A DNA stretch of 64,000 nt, taken from positions 3,162,001-3,226,000 of the forward strand of contig NZ_CP017718.1 of assembly GCF_001854405.1 (NCBI RefSeq), written 5' to 3'. Shown here in pieces: positions 16,200 through 26,120 of this stretch. Position numbers and translations under genes: made by a program. Source of the stretch: Hyphomonas sp. Mor2. Lineage in GTDB: Bacteria > Pseudomonadota > Alphaproteobacteria > Caulobacterales > Hyphomonadaceae. The first letter of the stretch is position 1; every line of letters starts with the position of its first letter. A model generated the notes under the pieces. The model searched no databases, was not told the DNA's origin, and saw only the letters and a list, made by a program, of their open reading frames with translations.

Positions 16200-16203
<4 letters not shown>
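15778..16203 (+). CDS. DUF1801 family protein
   Basis: 141 residues from a TTG 7 nt after CGGAG of the riboswitch. DUF1801 signature: VAAILESCPASARPHLDAVRTLILE, ETLKWGQPSYLT, TIRLGWAEDGRTISLFVHCQTSLVNEWRQRY and LEHCIAMALTYHS. Members adopt a small alpha/beta fold (YdhG-like) with no established activity. Being the first gene behind a TPP riboswitch is unexpected. It shares ATGA with the following membrane protein gene. The domain call is firm; a role in thiamine metabolism is only suggested by regulation. Confidence 0.85.
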
Positions 16204-18451
<2,248 letters not shown>

Positions 18452-18467
18452 AAAACGCCACGCCTAG

Positions 18468-18593
18468 CCCCTCTCCCGATCTCGGGAGAGGGGTTGGGGT
18501 GAGGGCACCGATGTTTGCGTTTCCGAGACTCCTTCTCTTATCGTCCCCATCTTGCCCTCATCCCCGGCCCTTCTCCCGCATCCGGGAGAAGGG
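18468..18593. repeat. Twin palindromic dispersed repeat downstream of thiC
   Basis: Hairpin 1: CCCCTCTCCCGA (18468-18479), 2-nt loop, TCGGGAGAGGGG (18482-18493). Hairpin 2: CCCTTCTCCCG (18568-18578), 4-nt loop, CGGGAGAAGGG (18583-18593). Between them GGGGTGAGGGC (from 18496) is nearly the reverse complement of GCCCTCATCCCC (from 18554), so the whole unit folds as a larger cruciform. This resembles REP/BIME-like elements of proteobacteria. It can also stop transcription after thiC, although a T-tract is absent. Confidence 0.75.
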
Positions 18594-18607
18594 GGCGCTT
18601 TTGGTGA

Positions 18608-18706
18608 TTATGCGTCTATTGCGTCGCGAACGGTTTGCAGGAGATGGTCTGGGCTCAAAGCGATGTCCGCCGGGATGCGGATCACGCGCCAGCAGCGCTC
18701 AGTCAT
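18608..18706 (-). pseudogene. 3' remnant of a DUF559 (Vsr-like endonuclease) gene
   Basis: The reverse strand holds an open stretch whose product ends FMTERCWRVIRIPADIALSP, then DHLLQTVRDAIDA and a stop (TAA at 18610-18608). The FLTERGWRVIRx...VL pattern is the C-terminal end of DUF559 proteins. The catalytic N-terminal part is absent: upstream in this frame the sequence is unrelated and is used by the next ORF, whose stop codon overlaps the remnant. Short length makes this a moderate call. Confidence 0.45.
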
Positions 18707-19112
18707 AAAGGCGGAGGGCAGGTTCCGGGGCCGGGTCGGGTGTCCAGACGGATTGAATATCCCGAATAGTCGCCTTGAGCCGCGCCTGTGCGCGCGCCAG
18801 TCCGAACAGCTTGCCCAGAACCAGCCCGGCCAAGGGTAAGGCGAACAGGCCTAGGCTGCTCAAACCAATTCCGCCAACTGCCATCGCCGCGAGCGCCAGC
18901 ACAATTCCGAGCAGGATGCCGACTGAGGCCTCGCTGCAGCCACAGGCATAATAATGCCGGTTGAGCGCCCGGGCATATTGCTGGCGCTGGGCGGCGTCCA
19001 GGTCCTTGGTCGTGATCACGATCTCGCCGAGGCCGGGGGTGCGGCTCCCAGGCCAGACCGACAGTCCGCTCAGGGCCGATGGGTCGAGAATCTCATGCTG
19101 ACGCGCGCTCAT
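18699..19112 (-). CDS. Small two-helix membrane protein coupled to the metzincin gene
   Basis: 137 residues from ATG 19112, preceded by AGAAAGG at 9 nt; an ATG at 19121 is too close to it. Sequence: an N-terminal soluble part (RQHEILDPSALSGL, TPGLGEIVITTKDLDAAQRQQYARALNRHYYACGCSEAS), then two hydrophobic helices (VGILLGIVLALAAMAVGGIG, LFALPLAGLVLGKLFGLA) and a charged tail. HYYACGC has two cysteines near the membrane. Its start is 14 bp after the stop of the Cys/Trp-rich metzincin gene and its Shine-Dalgarno sits beside that stop, so they are probably co-translated. No family recognised. Confidence 0.65.
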   Translation of the reverse strand: MSARQHEILDPSALSGLSVWPGSRTPGLGEIVITTKDLDAAQRQQYARALNRHYYACGCSEASVGILLGIVLALAAMAVGGIGLSSLGLFALPLAGLVLGKLFGLARAQARLKATIRDIQSVWTPDPAPEPALRLYD

Positions 19113-19126
19113 GCGGTGCATCCTTT

Positions 19127-20245
19127 CTAAAAATAGGTGACGTGTTTGGAGGTCCTGACGAGGAGCGCCTGCCAATTGTTCAAGCGCGGCGCGGTTCGGT
19201 CTGCGGGCGCGCCGCGCGGGGTGCAAGAGCCCGGCACGGCCATCAGGTTTCGCACATCATCATCCGAGCAGAGGTGCCAGAGATTGGTTGAATGGCCGAG
19301 CTCGTGCCCCAGCGTGCGCGGGCTTGTGCTCGTGCCCGTGGCGGTGGTCATTTCTCCGACCACGGTGACGTAATCGGTAATCCACATCGAACAGCCGAGA
19401 AAGCGTGTGCCGGGCGTGTCGGTGGGGATCGACCGCACGATAAACACAGCGACAGGCGCCCCATATCCAGTCAGGCGGCGCCAGGCCCCATAGAAGCAAT
19501 TGGTTGACATCAGCCATTGAAAGCCTGTGCCCGCGAGCCCGAAATCCGAAAGACCATCGCATGACGGATCCAGCACGTCCGGTCCGCTATTGCCGCGATG
19601 GGTCGAGAACCAGGTTTCATCGACAATGGGGGCGCCGGCAAATCCGGTGGCATACTTGAATGGGCCCAGGGGTTCGATCCGCACATTGGCGTCCCGCTTG
19701 AACATATTGACGGCCAGTTGCAATTGCTGCTGCGCGAAGGCATCCGAGGCGACAGGATTGCCCGCTTCGTCGCGCAGGATGACGGTGCAGACCCGCATTT
19801 TCTTTTCCGGCCGAATGCCGATCAGCCCGAGGATCGCATCCGGAATGGCGCGGGCGATCCAGACAATGTGCGACGCGATATTGAGACCCCAGCGCACAAG
19901 GGCGCCAAGGACAGGGATCGCCTGAATCATCTCGATCACGAACGCGATCGCGGACAGGACCCAGCCGAGGATTGATTCCACCGTCACCAGAACCGCGTTG
20001 ACCACAGTCGTGACCACATCCCAGGCCACGCAAATGGCCGTCGTCACCCAGGTCCAGCCAACACATACCACGTTGGCGACCCAGACAAAGGCGACGCAGA
20101 ACCAGGAGACGACTTCACAAAACCAGCTACACGGCGGCCAGTCACAACAGGCCTCTCGAAACTCAGCGCATTCTTCCTGGCCCTGATCTTCCCATGCATT
20201 GCACTCGCGCGTGCGCTCGATCCCCCATTCGATACAACCCGGCAT
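19127..20245 (-). CDS. Cys/Trp-rich membrane metzincin-type metallopeptidase
   Basis: 372 residues in two parts. Residues 1-~90 are a striking Cys/Trp repeat (CIEWGIERTRECNAWEDQG, then CCDWPPCSWFCEVVSWFC, VVCVGWTWVTTAICVAWDVV), amphipathic to hydrophobic, followed by helices to ~145. The rest is soluble and ends with a zinc-peptidase core: LGHELGHSTNLWH, a metzincin HExxHxxxxxH in which the usual Gly is Asn, and a downstream NLMAV that fits the Met-turn. Eight or more cysteines lie before the membrane region. There is no ordinary signal peptide. Preceded by a 500-bp gene-free region; followed by a coupled small membrane gene. Substrate and role unknown. Confidence 0.75.
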   Translation of the reverse strand: MPGCIEWGIERTRECNAWEDQGQEECAEFREACCDWPPCSWFCEVVSWFCVAFVWVANVVCVGWTWVTTAICVAWDVVTTVVNAVLVTVESILGWVLSAIAFVIEMIQAIPVLGALVRWGLNIASHIVWIARAIPDAILGLIGIRPEKKMRVCTVILRDEAGNPVASDAFAQQQLQLAVNMFKRDANVRIEPLGPFKYATGFAGAPIVDETWFSTHRGNSGPDVLDPSCDGLSDFGLAGTGFQWLMSTNCFYGAWRRLTGYGAPVAVFIVRSIPTDTPGTRFLGCSMWITDYVTVVGEMTTATGTSTSPRTLGHELGHSTNLWHLCSDDDVRNLMAVPGSCTPRGAPADRTAPRLNNWQALLVRTSKHVTYF

Positions 20246-20754
20246 TTCCCTCTCGCATCAAGTATTAATCCATGAACAATCAAATATAAAGAAGTGATAT
20301 ACATGATTTATCATGTCAAAACAAATACAAAACAATTTTGTTATTGATTTCAGGGGTGAGAGAGTCGAGGGCTTGACTAGCGTGTTCTTTTTCCGACTGT
20401 CCCGGATTTGACCCGGCATCTCGCGTGGCGCTTCCCATCCCTGCGCCGGTGTCTGCGGTGTCAATTGCACGAGAGCCCAGATCTGCGGGATGCGCCAGCA
20501 GATCTTCTGACCAAATTGTACTAGTGGCCCAGCCATGATTGATCACGTCACGCTGTTTCAGGCCGCGATGACCCTGATGAGTTTGGTGTTGAGCCAGCGC
20601 GCGACCGAAGAGCCAACTGACTAGACGACCAAACCGCGCGCGCGTTTTTTTTGCGGGCAATCTGTGTGAGACAAGAGAGCGGTAATTCGTTCGTGACAGG
20701 AAATGCAGTGCGGATATGCATGGGGATGCATGGACCGATACTGAGGGGCGTATC
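20246..20754. other. Gene-free region between metzincin and pnuC
   Basis: About 500 bp without a supported gene. The first 100 bp beside the metzincin start are AT-rich (TATAAAG, CAAAACAATTTTG) and may hold its promoter. A GCGCGCGCG run followed by eight T (20636-20652) could act as a terminator on the plus strand, though no upstream gene needs it. GAGGGG just before 20755 is the pnuC Shine-Dalgarno. ORFs crossing this region on the reverse strand have no recognisable product. Confidence 0.5.
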
Positions 20755-21330
20755 ATGAACTGGATCGAGATTATCGGAACCCTTAGCGGGCTCGTTTGTG
20801 TTTGGTTGCTGATCCAACGCAATATCTGGAACTTTCCGGCAGGCATGCTCAGCGCCGCCATGTTCATGGTCTTGTTCACACAATCAGGGCTGTACGCAGA
20901 TGCAGGATTGCAGATCGTGTTCATCGCCTTGAACGCCCTCGGCTTGTTCTGGTGGTTGCGGGGCGGCGCGGAACAGCACGGCGTCCAAATCGCCTCGTTG
21001 AGCGCCTTGCACTTCGCCTTCTGTCTCGCGGCGGTCGCCCTTATCGCGCTCGCCATCCATTTCGGTTTGACTCGATGGACCGATTCCACAGTCGCCGGAT
21101 GGGACGCCATCACGACGGCTCTCAGCCTGGTGGCGCAATTCATGTTGTCGCGCAAATGGATCGCCAATTGGTGGTTATGGATTGCCGCAGACCTGATCTA
21201 TATCCCCTTATACATTCACAAGGACTTGTGGCTGACGGCGGGTCTGTACAGCGTCTTCCTGGTCATGTGCATTATCGGGCTGCGCGAATGGCAGCGGGCC
21301 GCCAAAACGGATGCTGTCGAACAGAACTGA
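20755..21330 (+). CDS. pnuC: PnuC-family vitamin precursor transporter
   Basis: 191 residues from ATG 20755 (GAGGGG 7 nt upstream). Seven hydrophobic segments and the PnuC signatures IQRNIWNFPAGMLSAAMFM (WNFPxG) and ANWWLWIAADLIYIPLYIHK (NWxxWxxxDxxxxxxY). PnuC proteins carry nicotinamide riboside by facilitated diffusion with intracellular trapping; related PnuT carries thiamine and PnuX riboflavin. Lying 2.3 kb from thiC makes thiamine conceivable, but no TPP riboswitch precedes it, so nicotinamide riboside is the default. Ends 33 bp from a convergent gene. Confidence 0.85.
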   Translation: MNWIEIIGTLSGLVCVWLLIQRNIWNFPAGMLSAAMFMVLFTQSGLYADAGLQIVFIALNALGLFWWLRGGAEQHGVQIASLSALHFAFCLAAVALIALAIHFGLTRWTDSTVAGWDAITTALSLVAQFMLSRKWIANWWLWIAADLIYIPLYIHKDLWLTAGLYSVFLVMCIIGLREWQRAAKTDAVEQN

Positions 21331-21363
21331 CATGGCGTGAAACACGTCCCGCCCTTGGATGAG

Positions 21364-21873
21364 TTACTCGACCGCCTTGTAGCGGGCCTTGAAGTCTCCG
21401 CACGTGTCGGCGGGTTCGCCTGTATCCATGCCGAATATGATGCGCCAGTCGCCATCGGTCCTGGCCAGGGTGAGCGTATTGACGCCGCATCCGACCAGGA
21501 CGCCATCAACGTGGATCACGAACGGGGCCCAGACTGTGGCGAGGTTGCCGAATTGCTCTGAGGTGACGGCGAATAGCTCCTCATGCGCTTGACCGGGTGA
21601 GAGGGTGCCGACCCAGTCGCGCCAGCGCGGCAAGCCGTTCGGGCGGACCTCGCCCTCGCCGTTCACGCGGCGCAGCTCTGCCCCTTCCAGAAAGACCTGG
21701 TCGACCATGCTGGCATCGCCCTGATACATGGCCCGCATCATCGATCGAACGCTGGCTTCTGGCGTGGACAGGTCGATCGGTAACATCATCGGGTCGGTAT
21801 CTGGTTGAACCGGCGGCTCAGCATGCGCGCAGGCCGACAGGACAAGAGGGAGTGCAAGAAGGGAGTAACGCAT
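21364..21873 (-). CDS. NTF2-like lipoprotein
   Basis: 169 residues from ATG 21873 (GGAG 6 nt upstream). Lipoprotein signal MRYSLLALPLVLSAC with lipobox LSAC. The rest (STPEASVRSMMRAMYQGDASMVDQVFLEG, then TSEQFGNLATVWAPFVIHVDGV, GVNTLTLARTDGDWRIIFGMDT) follows the helix-then-curved-sheet order of NTF2-like/SnoaL-type proteins. No catalytic residue can be assigned. Probably envelope-bound. Confidence 0.75.
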   Translation of the reverse strand: MRYSLLALPLVLSACAHAEPPVQPDTDPMMLPIDLSTPEASVRSMMRAMYQGDASMVDQVFLEGAELRRVNGEGEVRPNGLPRWRDWVGTLSPGQAHEELFAVTSEQFGNLATVWAPFVIHVDGVLVGCGVNTLTLARTDGDWRIIFGMDTGEPADTCGDFKARYKAVE

Positions 21874-21950
21874 GCGGGCTCCTGAGTTGGGGCTTGTGCT
21901 GACAGCACCCCAATTTCCGATGAAGGTAAAGGGCGGGACAAACACCGAGC

Positions 21951-21983
21951 AAAGAAAACCCCCGCGCCGTTCTGGCGCGGGGG
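21951..21983 (-). terminator. Rho-independent terminator of the outer-membrane barrel gene
   Basis: Perfect 10-bp stem GGCGCGGGGG/CCCCCGCGCC (21974-21983 and 21959-21968) with loop of 5, followed on the reverse strand by TTTTCTTT (21958-21951). A second perfect palindrome CTTCGACGCGTCGAAG (21992-22007) lies between it and the stop codon at 22014. Confidence 0.9.
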
Positions 21984-22013
21984 CTGTCTGTCTTCGACGC
22001 GTCGAAGGGCCGT

Positions 22014-22553
22014 TTAGAATCTCACGCCGGCACTGATCGTGAAGGCATCCGCTTCCACATCTTCAATGTCGTAGCGCGTATAGTCGCCGCGGACATAGAA
22101 GCGCTCATTGATGTCGACGGTGCCGCCGACGCCGAATGCGGCGCCTGTCTCGCTGTCTGAGGTCGAGCCGAGGCCGGTGACCTCGGCTTCCAGTTCAGCA
22201 TTCACAACCCCGGCACGGGCGAACAGATTCACGTTCTCCGCGACGGGCACCTGGGCCTTACCATAAGCCCCGACCAGGTAGTTGAGACCGAGAGAAGCGG
22301 TCACGCCGCCTTGTGTGGCTTCTTCATCATTGACGCCAAACGCCAGTTCGCCTTCGACCCCGAAATTCGGCGTGAAGTCATAGCCAAGACGACCAGACAG
22401 GGCCCCGAGATCAATATCGGCAGAGCCGGCACCTGTATCGACATCAGAGGTGATGTGGGTGTAGCCAGCATCCGCATACCAACCTTCGGCGAGCGCCGCT
22501 GGAGACAAGGCGATAGCTGCAGTCGCCATCAGTGCGGGAAGAAACGTTTTCAT
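22014..22553 (-). CDS. Outer-membrane beta-barrel protein (OmpA-like/OMP_b-brl)
   Basis: 179 residues. Signal peptide MKTFLPALMATAAIALSPAALA, then alternating beta strands: GWYADAGYTHITS, GALSGRLGYDFTPNFGVEGELAFG, GGVTASLGLNYLVGAYGKAQVP, ERFYVRGDYTRYDI, and a terminal strand ending in Phe (FTISAGVRF), the outer-membrane insertion signal. This is an eight-stranded barrel of the OMP_b-brl type. GGAG precedes the start and a strong terminator follows, so it is a monocistronic structural gene. Confidence 0.9.
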   Translation of the reverse strand: MKTFLPALMATAAIALSPAALAEGWYADAGYTHITSDVDTGAGSADIDLGALSGRLGYDFTPNFGVEGELAFGVNDEEATQGGVTASLGLNYLVGAYGKAQVPVAENVNLFARAGVVNAELEAEVTGLGSTSDSETGAAFGVGGTVDINERFYVRGDYTRYDIEDVEADAFTISAGVRF

Positions 22554-22898
22554 TTTTTACTCTCCTGTTTGCGCGTTGTGCGCGGGCGAGTGGGTCGGCC
22601 TCAATTGTGACTGAAATGTGGTCTGGCACGGGGACGTTCAGGACACTGTCCGAGCGGTGTGATATTTCCGCTACATCGCTGTTAATGAAGTATTTTTAAT
22701 CGGATTCTCCGAGCGGAAAAAACCTGAATTTGCAGAGGGATTTAGCGCGCAAAGCTGATCCGCCTGGCGACCTGAAATCGTCCGGAGTCGATCCAGAGCA
22801 GGAAAATTTTGTCAGCCCGATACTTGTCATCGGCGGACCTTGCGGGAGGTGAGGGCGGGGGCAGCGGCGGAGGCCGGTGCGGCCTCCCGAAAAAGCTG
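22554..22898. other. Gene-free region upstream of the barrel gene
   Basis: 345 bp. It should hold the promoter of the barrel gene (AT-rich stretch TTAATGAAGTATTTTTAATC around 22680-22700). A perfect hairpin GGAGGCCG/CGGCCTCC with a 3-nt loop (22869-22887) lies just beyond the stop of the membrane gene at 22899 and may terminate it, but lacks a T-tract. Nothing else seen. Confidence 0.5.
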
Positions 22899-23306
22899 TC
22901 AGCGCTGATACTCCACATGTCCGCGTTTGAGGTATGTCCGCAATTCGAACAGGTCGATAATCGCGCTGATCAGTGTCGTGGCGAGGACATAGCTGATGAA
23001 CCAGAACAGTCCGGGAGGAAGCGCTTGCGTGGTCAGTTCATAGATAAGGTATGGGACGATCAGCAGCCAATGGGCGTGGCCGAGCGGCCCCATCAGTTTC
23101 GAGAAAGGGGCGCGCTTGTGGATCTGGCTGGCGATGAGTCCAGACAGGATGCGCCCGAGTAGAATGATCAGGCCGGGCAAGGTCTGGATGAAGATGAGAC
23201 CGCCAATGATTTGCGGCAGCGGATAGAAAGTCGCCCAAAGCCGGATGGTCCAGGGCAGAGTGCCCATGGCGTTGAACCAGACCACAAGATCCCTGAAGAG
23301 TCCCAT
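22899..23306 (-). CDS. Hypothetical four-helix membrane protein
   Basis: 135 residues with four hydrophobic segments (ATFYPLPQIIGGLIFIQTLPG, LIILLGRILSGLIASQI, HWLLIVPYLIYELT, LFWFISYVLATTLISAIIDLF). The pattern of aromatic helices and the final RTYLKRGH resembles small integral membrane proteins with no assigned activity. AAGG 8 nt before the ATG. It follows the DJ-1/PfpI gene by 21 bp on the same strand and is likely co-transcribed with it. Confidence 0.65.
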   Translation of the reverse strand: MGLFRDLVVWFNAMGTLPWTIRLWATFYPLPQIIGGLIFIQTLPGLIILLGRILSGLIASQIHKRAPFSKLMGPLGHAHWLLIVPYLIYELTTQALPPGLFWFISYVLATTLISAIIDLFELRTYLKRGHVEYQR

Positions 23307-23327
23307 CTGCTCGACCTTGCCTCGACG

Positions 23328-23999
23328 CTAGTCTGCCGCCGCGATTTCGCGAATGCGGGTCGGGGACATGACCATTTCAGCGCTGGCCGTCGCCATGGCG
23401 AGCGTGTCGGCATCGGCGAGGGTCGGGTGGCCGGTGCCGAAGGGCGGGGCGGGATTGTATTCGAGGACAAGCTCGACCAGGCTGGCAACTTCCGGGCCGA
23501 CCAGCTGTCCGGCAATGGTCAGGCCGATATCGACGCCAGCCGTGACGCCGCCGCCGGTGCAACGATTGCGGTCAATCACTACGCGCTCATGTACGGGCGT
23601 CGCTCCGAATGCTTCGAGCGTGTCGATCACAGCCCAGTGGCTGGCCGCCTTGTAACCGTTCAGCAGTCCGGCTTTGCCAAGCAAGAGCGAGCCAGTGCAA
23701 ACCGCCACGATCCACTTGGCCGCTCCGCCCTGGCGCGCCAGGAAGTCCATGGTCTCGCGATCTTCGAGCACATCGATCGAGGGCGTTCCCCCGCCCGGGA
23801 CGAGGATGACATCTGGCGCGGTGCTGGCGGTGTCGAACGTCTTGTCAGCCATGATGGCCGCGCCGGTATCGGTGGGGTTGGCGCCTGGCGCGCGGGCGAC
23901 AAACTCGGTGGAAACACCCGGGATCTGGGCCAGAGGTTGCAGTGCCCCGATCAGGTCCAGCGTCGTGAATCCGGGATAGAGAAGAGATTGAACCAGCAT
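23328..23999 (-). CDS. DJ-1/PfpI family protein, isonitrile hydratase-like
   Basis: 223 residues with the class I glutamine-amidotransferase-like fold: LVQSLLYPGFTTLDLIGALQPL at the N-terminus, DVILVPGGGTPSIDVL near 65, the nucleophile elbow IVAVCTGSLLLGKAGLLNG with Cys near residue 100, and RCTGGGVTAGVDIGL. This combination is that of InhA-type isonitrile hydratases and related DJ-1/PfpI enzymes. GGGAG precedes the start. It is divergent from a TetR regulator, which probably represses it. Confidence 0.87.
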   Translation of the reverse strand: MLVQSLLYPGFTTLDLIGALQPLAQIPGVSTEFVARAPGANPTDTGAAIMADKTFDTASTAPDVILVPGGGTPSIDVLEDRETMDFLARQGGAAKWIVAVCTGSLLLGKAGLLNGYKAASHWAVIDTLEAFGATPVHERVVIDRNRCTGGGVTAGVDIGLTIAGQLVGPEVASLVELVLEYNPAPPFGTGHPTLADADTLAMATASAEMVMSPTRIREIAAAD

Positions 24000-24025
24000 G
24001 AAATGCTCCCATGTCCTTGCAATTT

Positions 24026-24081
24026 CGTACCGTTTCGCTCATTTTTATCTGAGCGTCAAGAATTAAATGCGAAATGGTACG
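24026..24081. promoter_or_regulatory. Inverted repeat between DJ-1/PfpI and TetR genes
   Basis: CGTACCGTTTCGC (24026-24038) and GCGAAATGGTACG (24069-24081) are inverted copies with one mismatch, separated by 30 bp; the right copy ends 3 bp before the TetR start. Nested between them CGCTCA/TGAGCG (24036-24041, 24050-24055) forms another dyad. The spacing suggests two operator half-regions controlling both divergent genes. Repeats are seen; binding by this TetR is inferred. Confidence 0.6.
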
Positions 24082-24084
24082 TAA

Positions 24085-24699
24085 ATGAGCAAATCCCAGC
24101 CCAAACGTGGCCGCCCGACGACGGTCGATACACAGGCCGCCCTGATCGAGATGATCGAACTGTTCCGCGCCAAGGGCTTTGCGGCTGTGTCGCTTGATGA
24201 TCTGTCCTCGGCGACCGGTCTCAGCCGTCCGAGCCTGTACCGGGCCTTCGGGGACAAGCTGAACATGTATATCGCGGCCATGGATGCGTTTGGTGTGCAA
24301 GTGTTGGAACGGGCCGTGCCGAAACTGCATGCGACGGAGGATGTGGAGGCCGGGCTGGCGGACTTTTACGCGGCCATGCTGTCTATCTATTACCGCGATG
24401 CGGCCATGGCGCCCGGCTGCCTGGTGTTTGGGACGGCGCCCAGCAGCGCGGATCAGGCTGCGGTCCAGGACCGTTTGAAGTCAGGCATTACCGCACTCGA
24501 CTCCATGATGCGCGATCGGTTGAAGCGGGCCGCACCTGCGCTTGAAGAGGAAGCGATCGAGCCGCTGGTCAGCCTCGCGTCCAACACATTGATCGCCTTT
24601 TCGGCGCGCGCCAAATCCGGTGCGAGCAAAGTCGAGCTTGTGGAGATGGGGCGAACGAGCGCCCACCTCATCGCGGGTGCCTTGAAGAAGAGAGATTGA
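24085..24699 (+). CDS. TetR/AcrR-family regulator
   Basis: 204 residues. HTH: FRAKGFAAVSLDDLSSATGLSRPSLYRAFGDKLNMYIAAM. The C-terminal domain (residues ~80-204) contains APGCLVFGTAPSSADQAAVQDRL, the pattern of the AefR-like/TetR_C subgroup. No Shine-Dalgarno precedes the ATG, so the transcript may be leaderless. Divergent from the DJ-1/PfpI gene with shared inverted repeats in between. Confidence 0.88.
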   Translation: MSKSQPKRGRPTTVDTQAALIEMIELFRAKGFAAVSLDDLSSATGLSRPSLYRAFGDKLNMYIAAMDAFGVQVLERAVPKLHATEDVEAGLADFYAAMLSIYYRDAAMAPGCLVFGTAPSSADQAAVQDRLKSGITALDSMMRDRLKRAAPALEEEAIEPLVSLASNTLIAFSARAKSGASKVELVEMGRTSAHLIAGALKKRD

Positions 24700-24701
24700 C
24701 C

Positions 24702-24896
24702 CTACTGACAGGACTCGCAGATTTCGTCGTCTTCGATTTTTGGCAGATCGAACCCGTCGCGGGCCTCGGCGATCTGCAGTTTCATGAAGAGTGCCGCGCA
24801 TGCGTCCGGATTGTGACTGCCAGGGCCTTGATTGCGCAGCAGATCGAGCAGGGCGTCACGTTCGGAATCTGTCAGGTCGAGGCTAAATACAGCCAT
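24702..24896 (-). CDS. Small acidic hypothetical protein
   Basis: 64 residues from ATG 24896 with GGGGGA 5 nt upstream. Sequence MAVFSLDLTDSERDALLDLL, then NPDACAALFMKLQIAEARDG and an acidic end with ICESCQ (CxxC). It is helical; the CxxC at the very end could bind metal or be redox active. It ends 2 bp from the convergent TetR gene. No family recognised. Confidence 0.55.
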   Translation of the reverse strand: MAVFSLDLTDSERDALLDLLRNQGPGSHNPDACAALFMKLQIAEARDGFDLPKIEDDEICESCQ

Positions 24897-25138
24897 GGAA
24901 ATCCCCCTTTCGGGCATCGAAATTATCTGTCACGGGATGGATACGGCGGCGCCGGTCCAGGATGAAACGTCTCGCGATTCGAGGCGCTGACCGAATTACG
25001 TCTTGGAAAGGTCGCGGGAAACAAACAGGGGAAACGTCGCGCAATCAAGAAATTTGCGTTGGCCTGTCAGTTTCCAGCGGGGTCAATCGTCTGGTCTCGG
25101 GACCTTGTCCCGAACAGTATCGATCGGAGGACATCGGA

Positions 25139-25621
25139 ATGTACAGTCAAACCATAGCGCCGCTCGCCCTGCTCATGGCGTGCACGGCTCAAATCGCCAC
25201 CGCTGAAGGCTCGGACAGCCCGGGTTTTTCCGGGTTTGGGACCTGGCAGGCGGAATGCGATGCCTGGGGCGTGGCAGCGGAGTGCCGGTCCACCTGGCGT
25301 CCCGGCCTCAGCCCGGATCATGTCATTCAGGACTACTCGATCACCAAGGCAGGGGATCCGTCTCAGATCTTTGCCGGGCGCGGTCTCTACCGGATCAGCG
25401 GTGACACCGTGACGGGGGGCTGGGAGGATTCGCGCGGCGCGATCCTCGAGCTGGCCGGTACGTATGAGTCAGGCAGGCTCCGCGTCATCTGGGGCAGCGC
25501 GCAAGATGAGATTGGCCGCTCCATCTATATCTGGAACGAGGCTGCGTTGACGGCGCAGGATTCGGTTCTGACCGACCAGGGCTGGCGCGACTTCATGGTG
25601 ATCGAGTATCCGGCACCTTAA
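25139..25621 (+). CDS. Hypothetical secreted protein
   Basis: 160 residues from ATG 25139 (GGAGG 10 nt upstream). Signal-like N-terminus MYSQTIAPLALLMACTAQIATA; MACT could also serve as a weak lipobox. The mature part FGTWQAECDAWGVAAECRSTW has a cysteine pair, and the remainder is beta-rich (GRGLYRISGDTVTGGWEDSRG, LAGTYESGRLRVIWGSA). No catalytic motif or family recognised. Confidence 0.6.
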   Translation: MYSQTIAPLALLMACTAQIATAEGSDSPGFSGFGTWQAECDAWGVAAECRSTWRPGLSPDHVIQDYSITKAGDPSQIFAGRGLYRISGDTVTGGWEDSRGAILELAGTYESGRLRVIWGSAQDEIGRSIYIWNEAALTAQDSVLTDQGWRDFMVIEYPAP

Positions 25622-25687
25622 GCAGGGCGTGAGCAGCTCCGCTCACATGAGATGACAAGATCTGTAGGGGTCGCTACAGTTTGCGGC

Positions 25688-26098
25688 ATGCCGCCCTTTC
25701 ACCTCGCCTTTCCCGTCCATGACCTGACCGCCGCCAGGGCCTTCTATGGCGACCTGCTCGGTTGTCCGGAGGGACGCTCGAGCGCGCATTGGGTGGATTT
25801 TGATTTTTTCGGCCACCAGATCGTCGCGCATCTGGCGCCGGAAGAATGCGCTGAAGCCGGCCGATCGGATGTCGATGGCAAACAGGTGCCGGTCCGGCAT
25901 TTCGGTCTGGTTCTGGATATGGACACCTGGACAGGACTGGCGGACCGCTTGACCGGTCGGGTCGAGTTCGTGATCGAGCCCTATATCCGCTTCAAAGGCG
26001 AACCGGGGGAACAGGCGACCATGTTCTTTCGTGATCCTTCCGGGAATGCGATTGAACTGAAAGCGTTTGCGGATATGGGGCAGCTATTCGCGAAATGA
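25688..26098 (+). CDS. VOC-superfamily (glyoxalase/dioxygenase-like) protein
   Basis: 136 residues if started at ATG 25688 ([32 protein letters not shown]). The VOC fold appears as two beta-alpha-beta units: HLAFPVHDL...FYGDLLGC and [12 protein letters not shown]...[15 protein letters not shown]. The metal-ligand positions His (HLAF), His (RHFG) and Glu (IELK) are kept. It resembles the single-domain hydrolase/dioxygenase-like members. An in-frame ATG at 25652 is the alternative start; neither has a good Shine-Dalgarno. Confidence 0.8.
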   Translation: MPPFHLAFPVHDLTAARAFYGDLLGCPEGRSSAHWVDFDFFGHQIVAHLAPEECAEAGRSDVDGKQVPVRHFGLVLDMDTWTGLADRLTGRVEFVIEPYIRFKGEPGEQATMFFRDPSGNAIELKAFADMGQLFAK

Positions 26099-26120
26099 CG
26101 TTCGGCTGGGGGAGGGCGGA

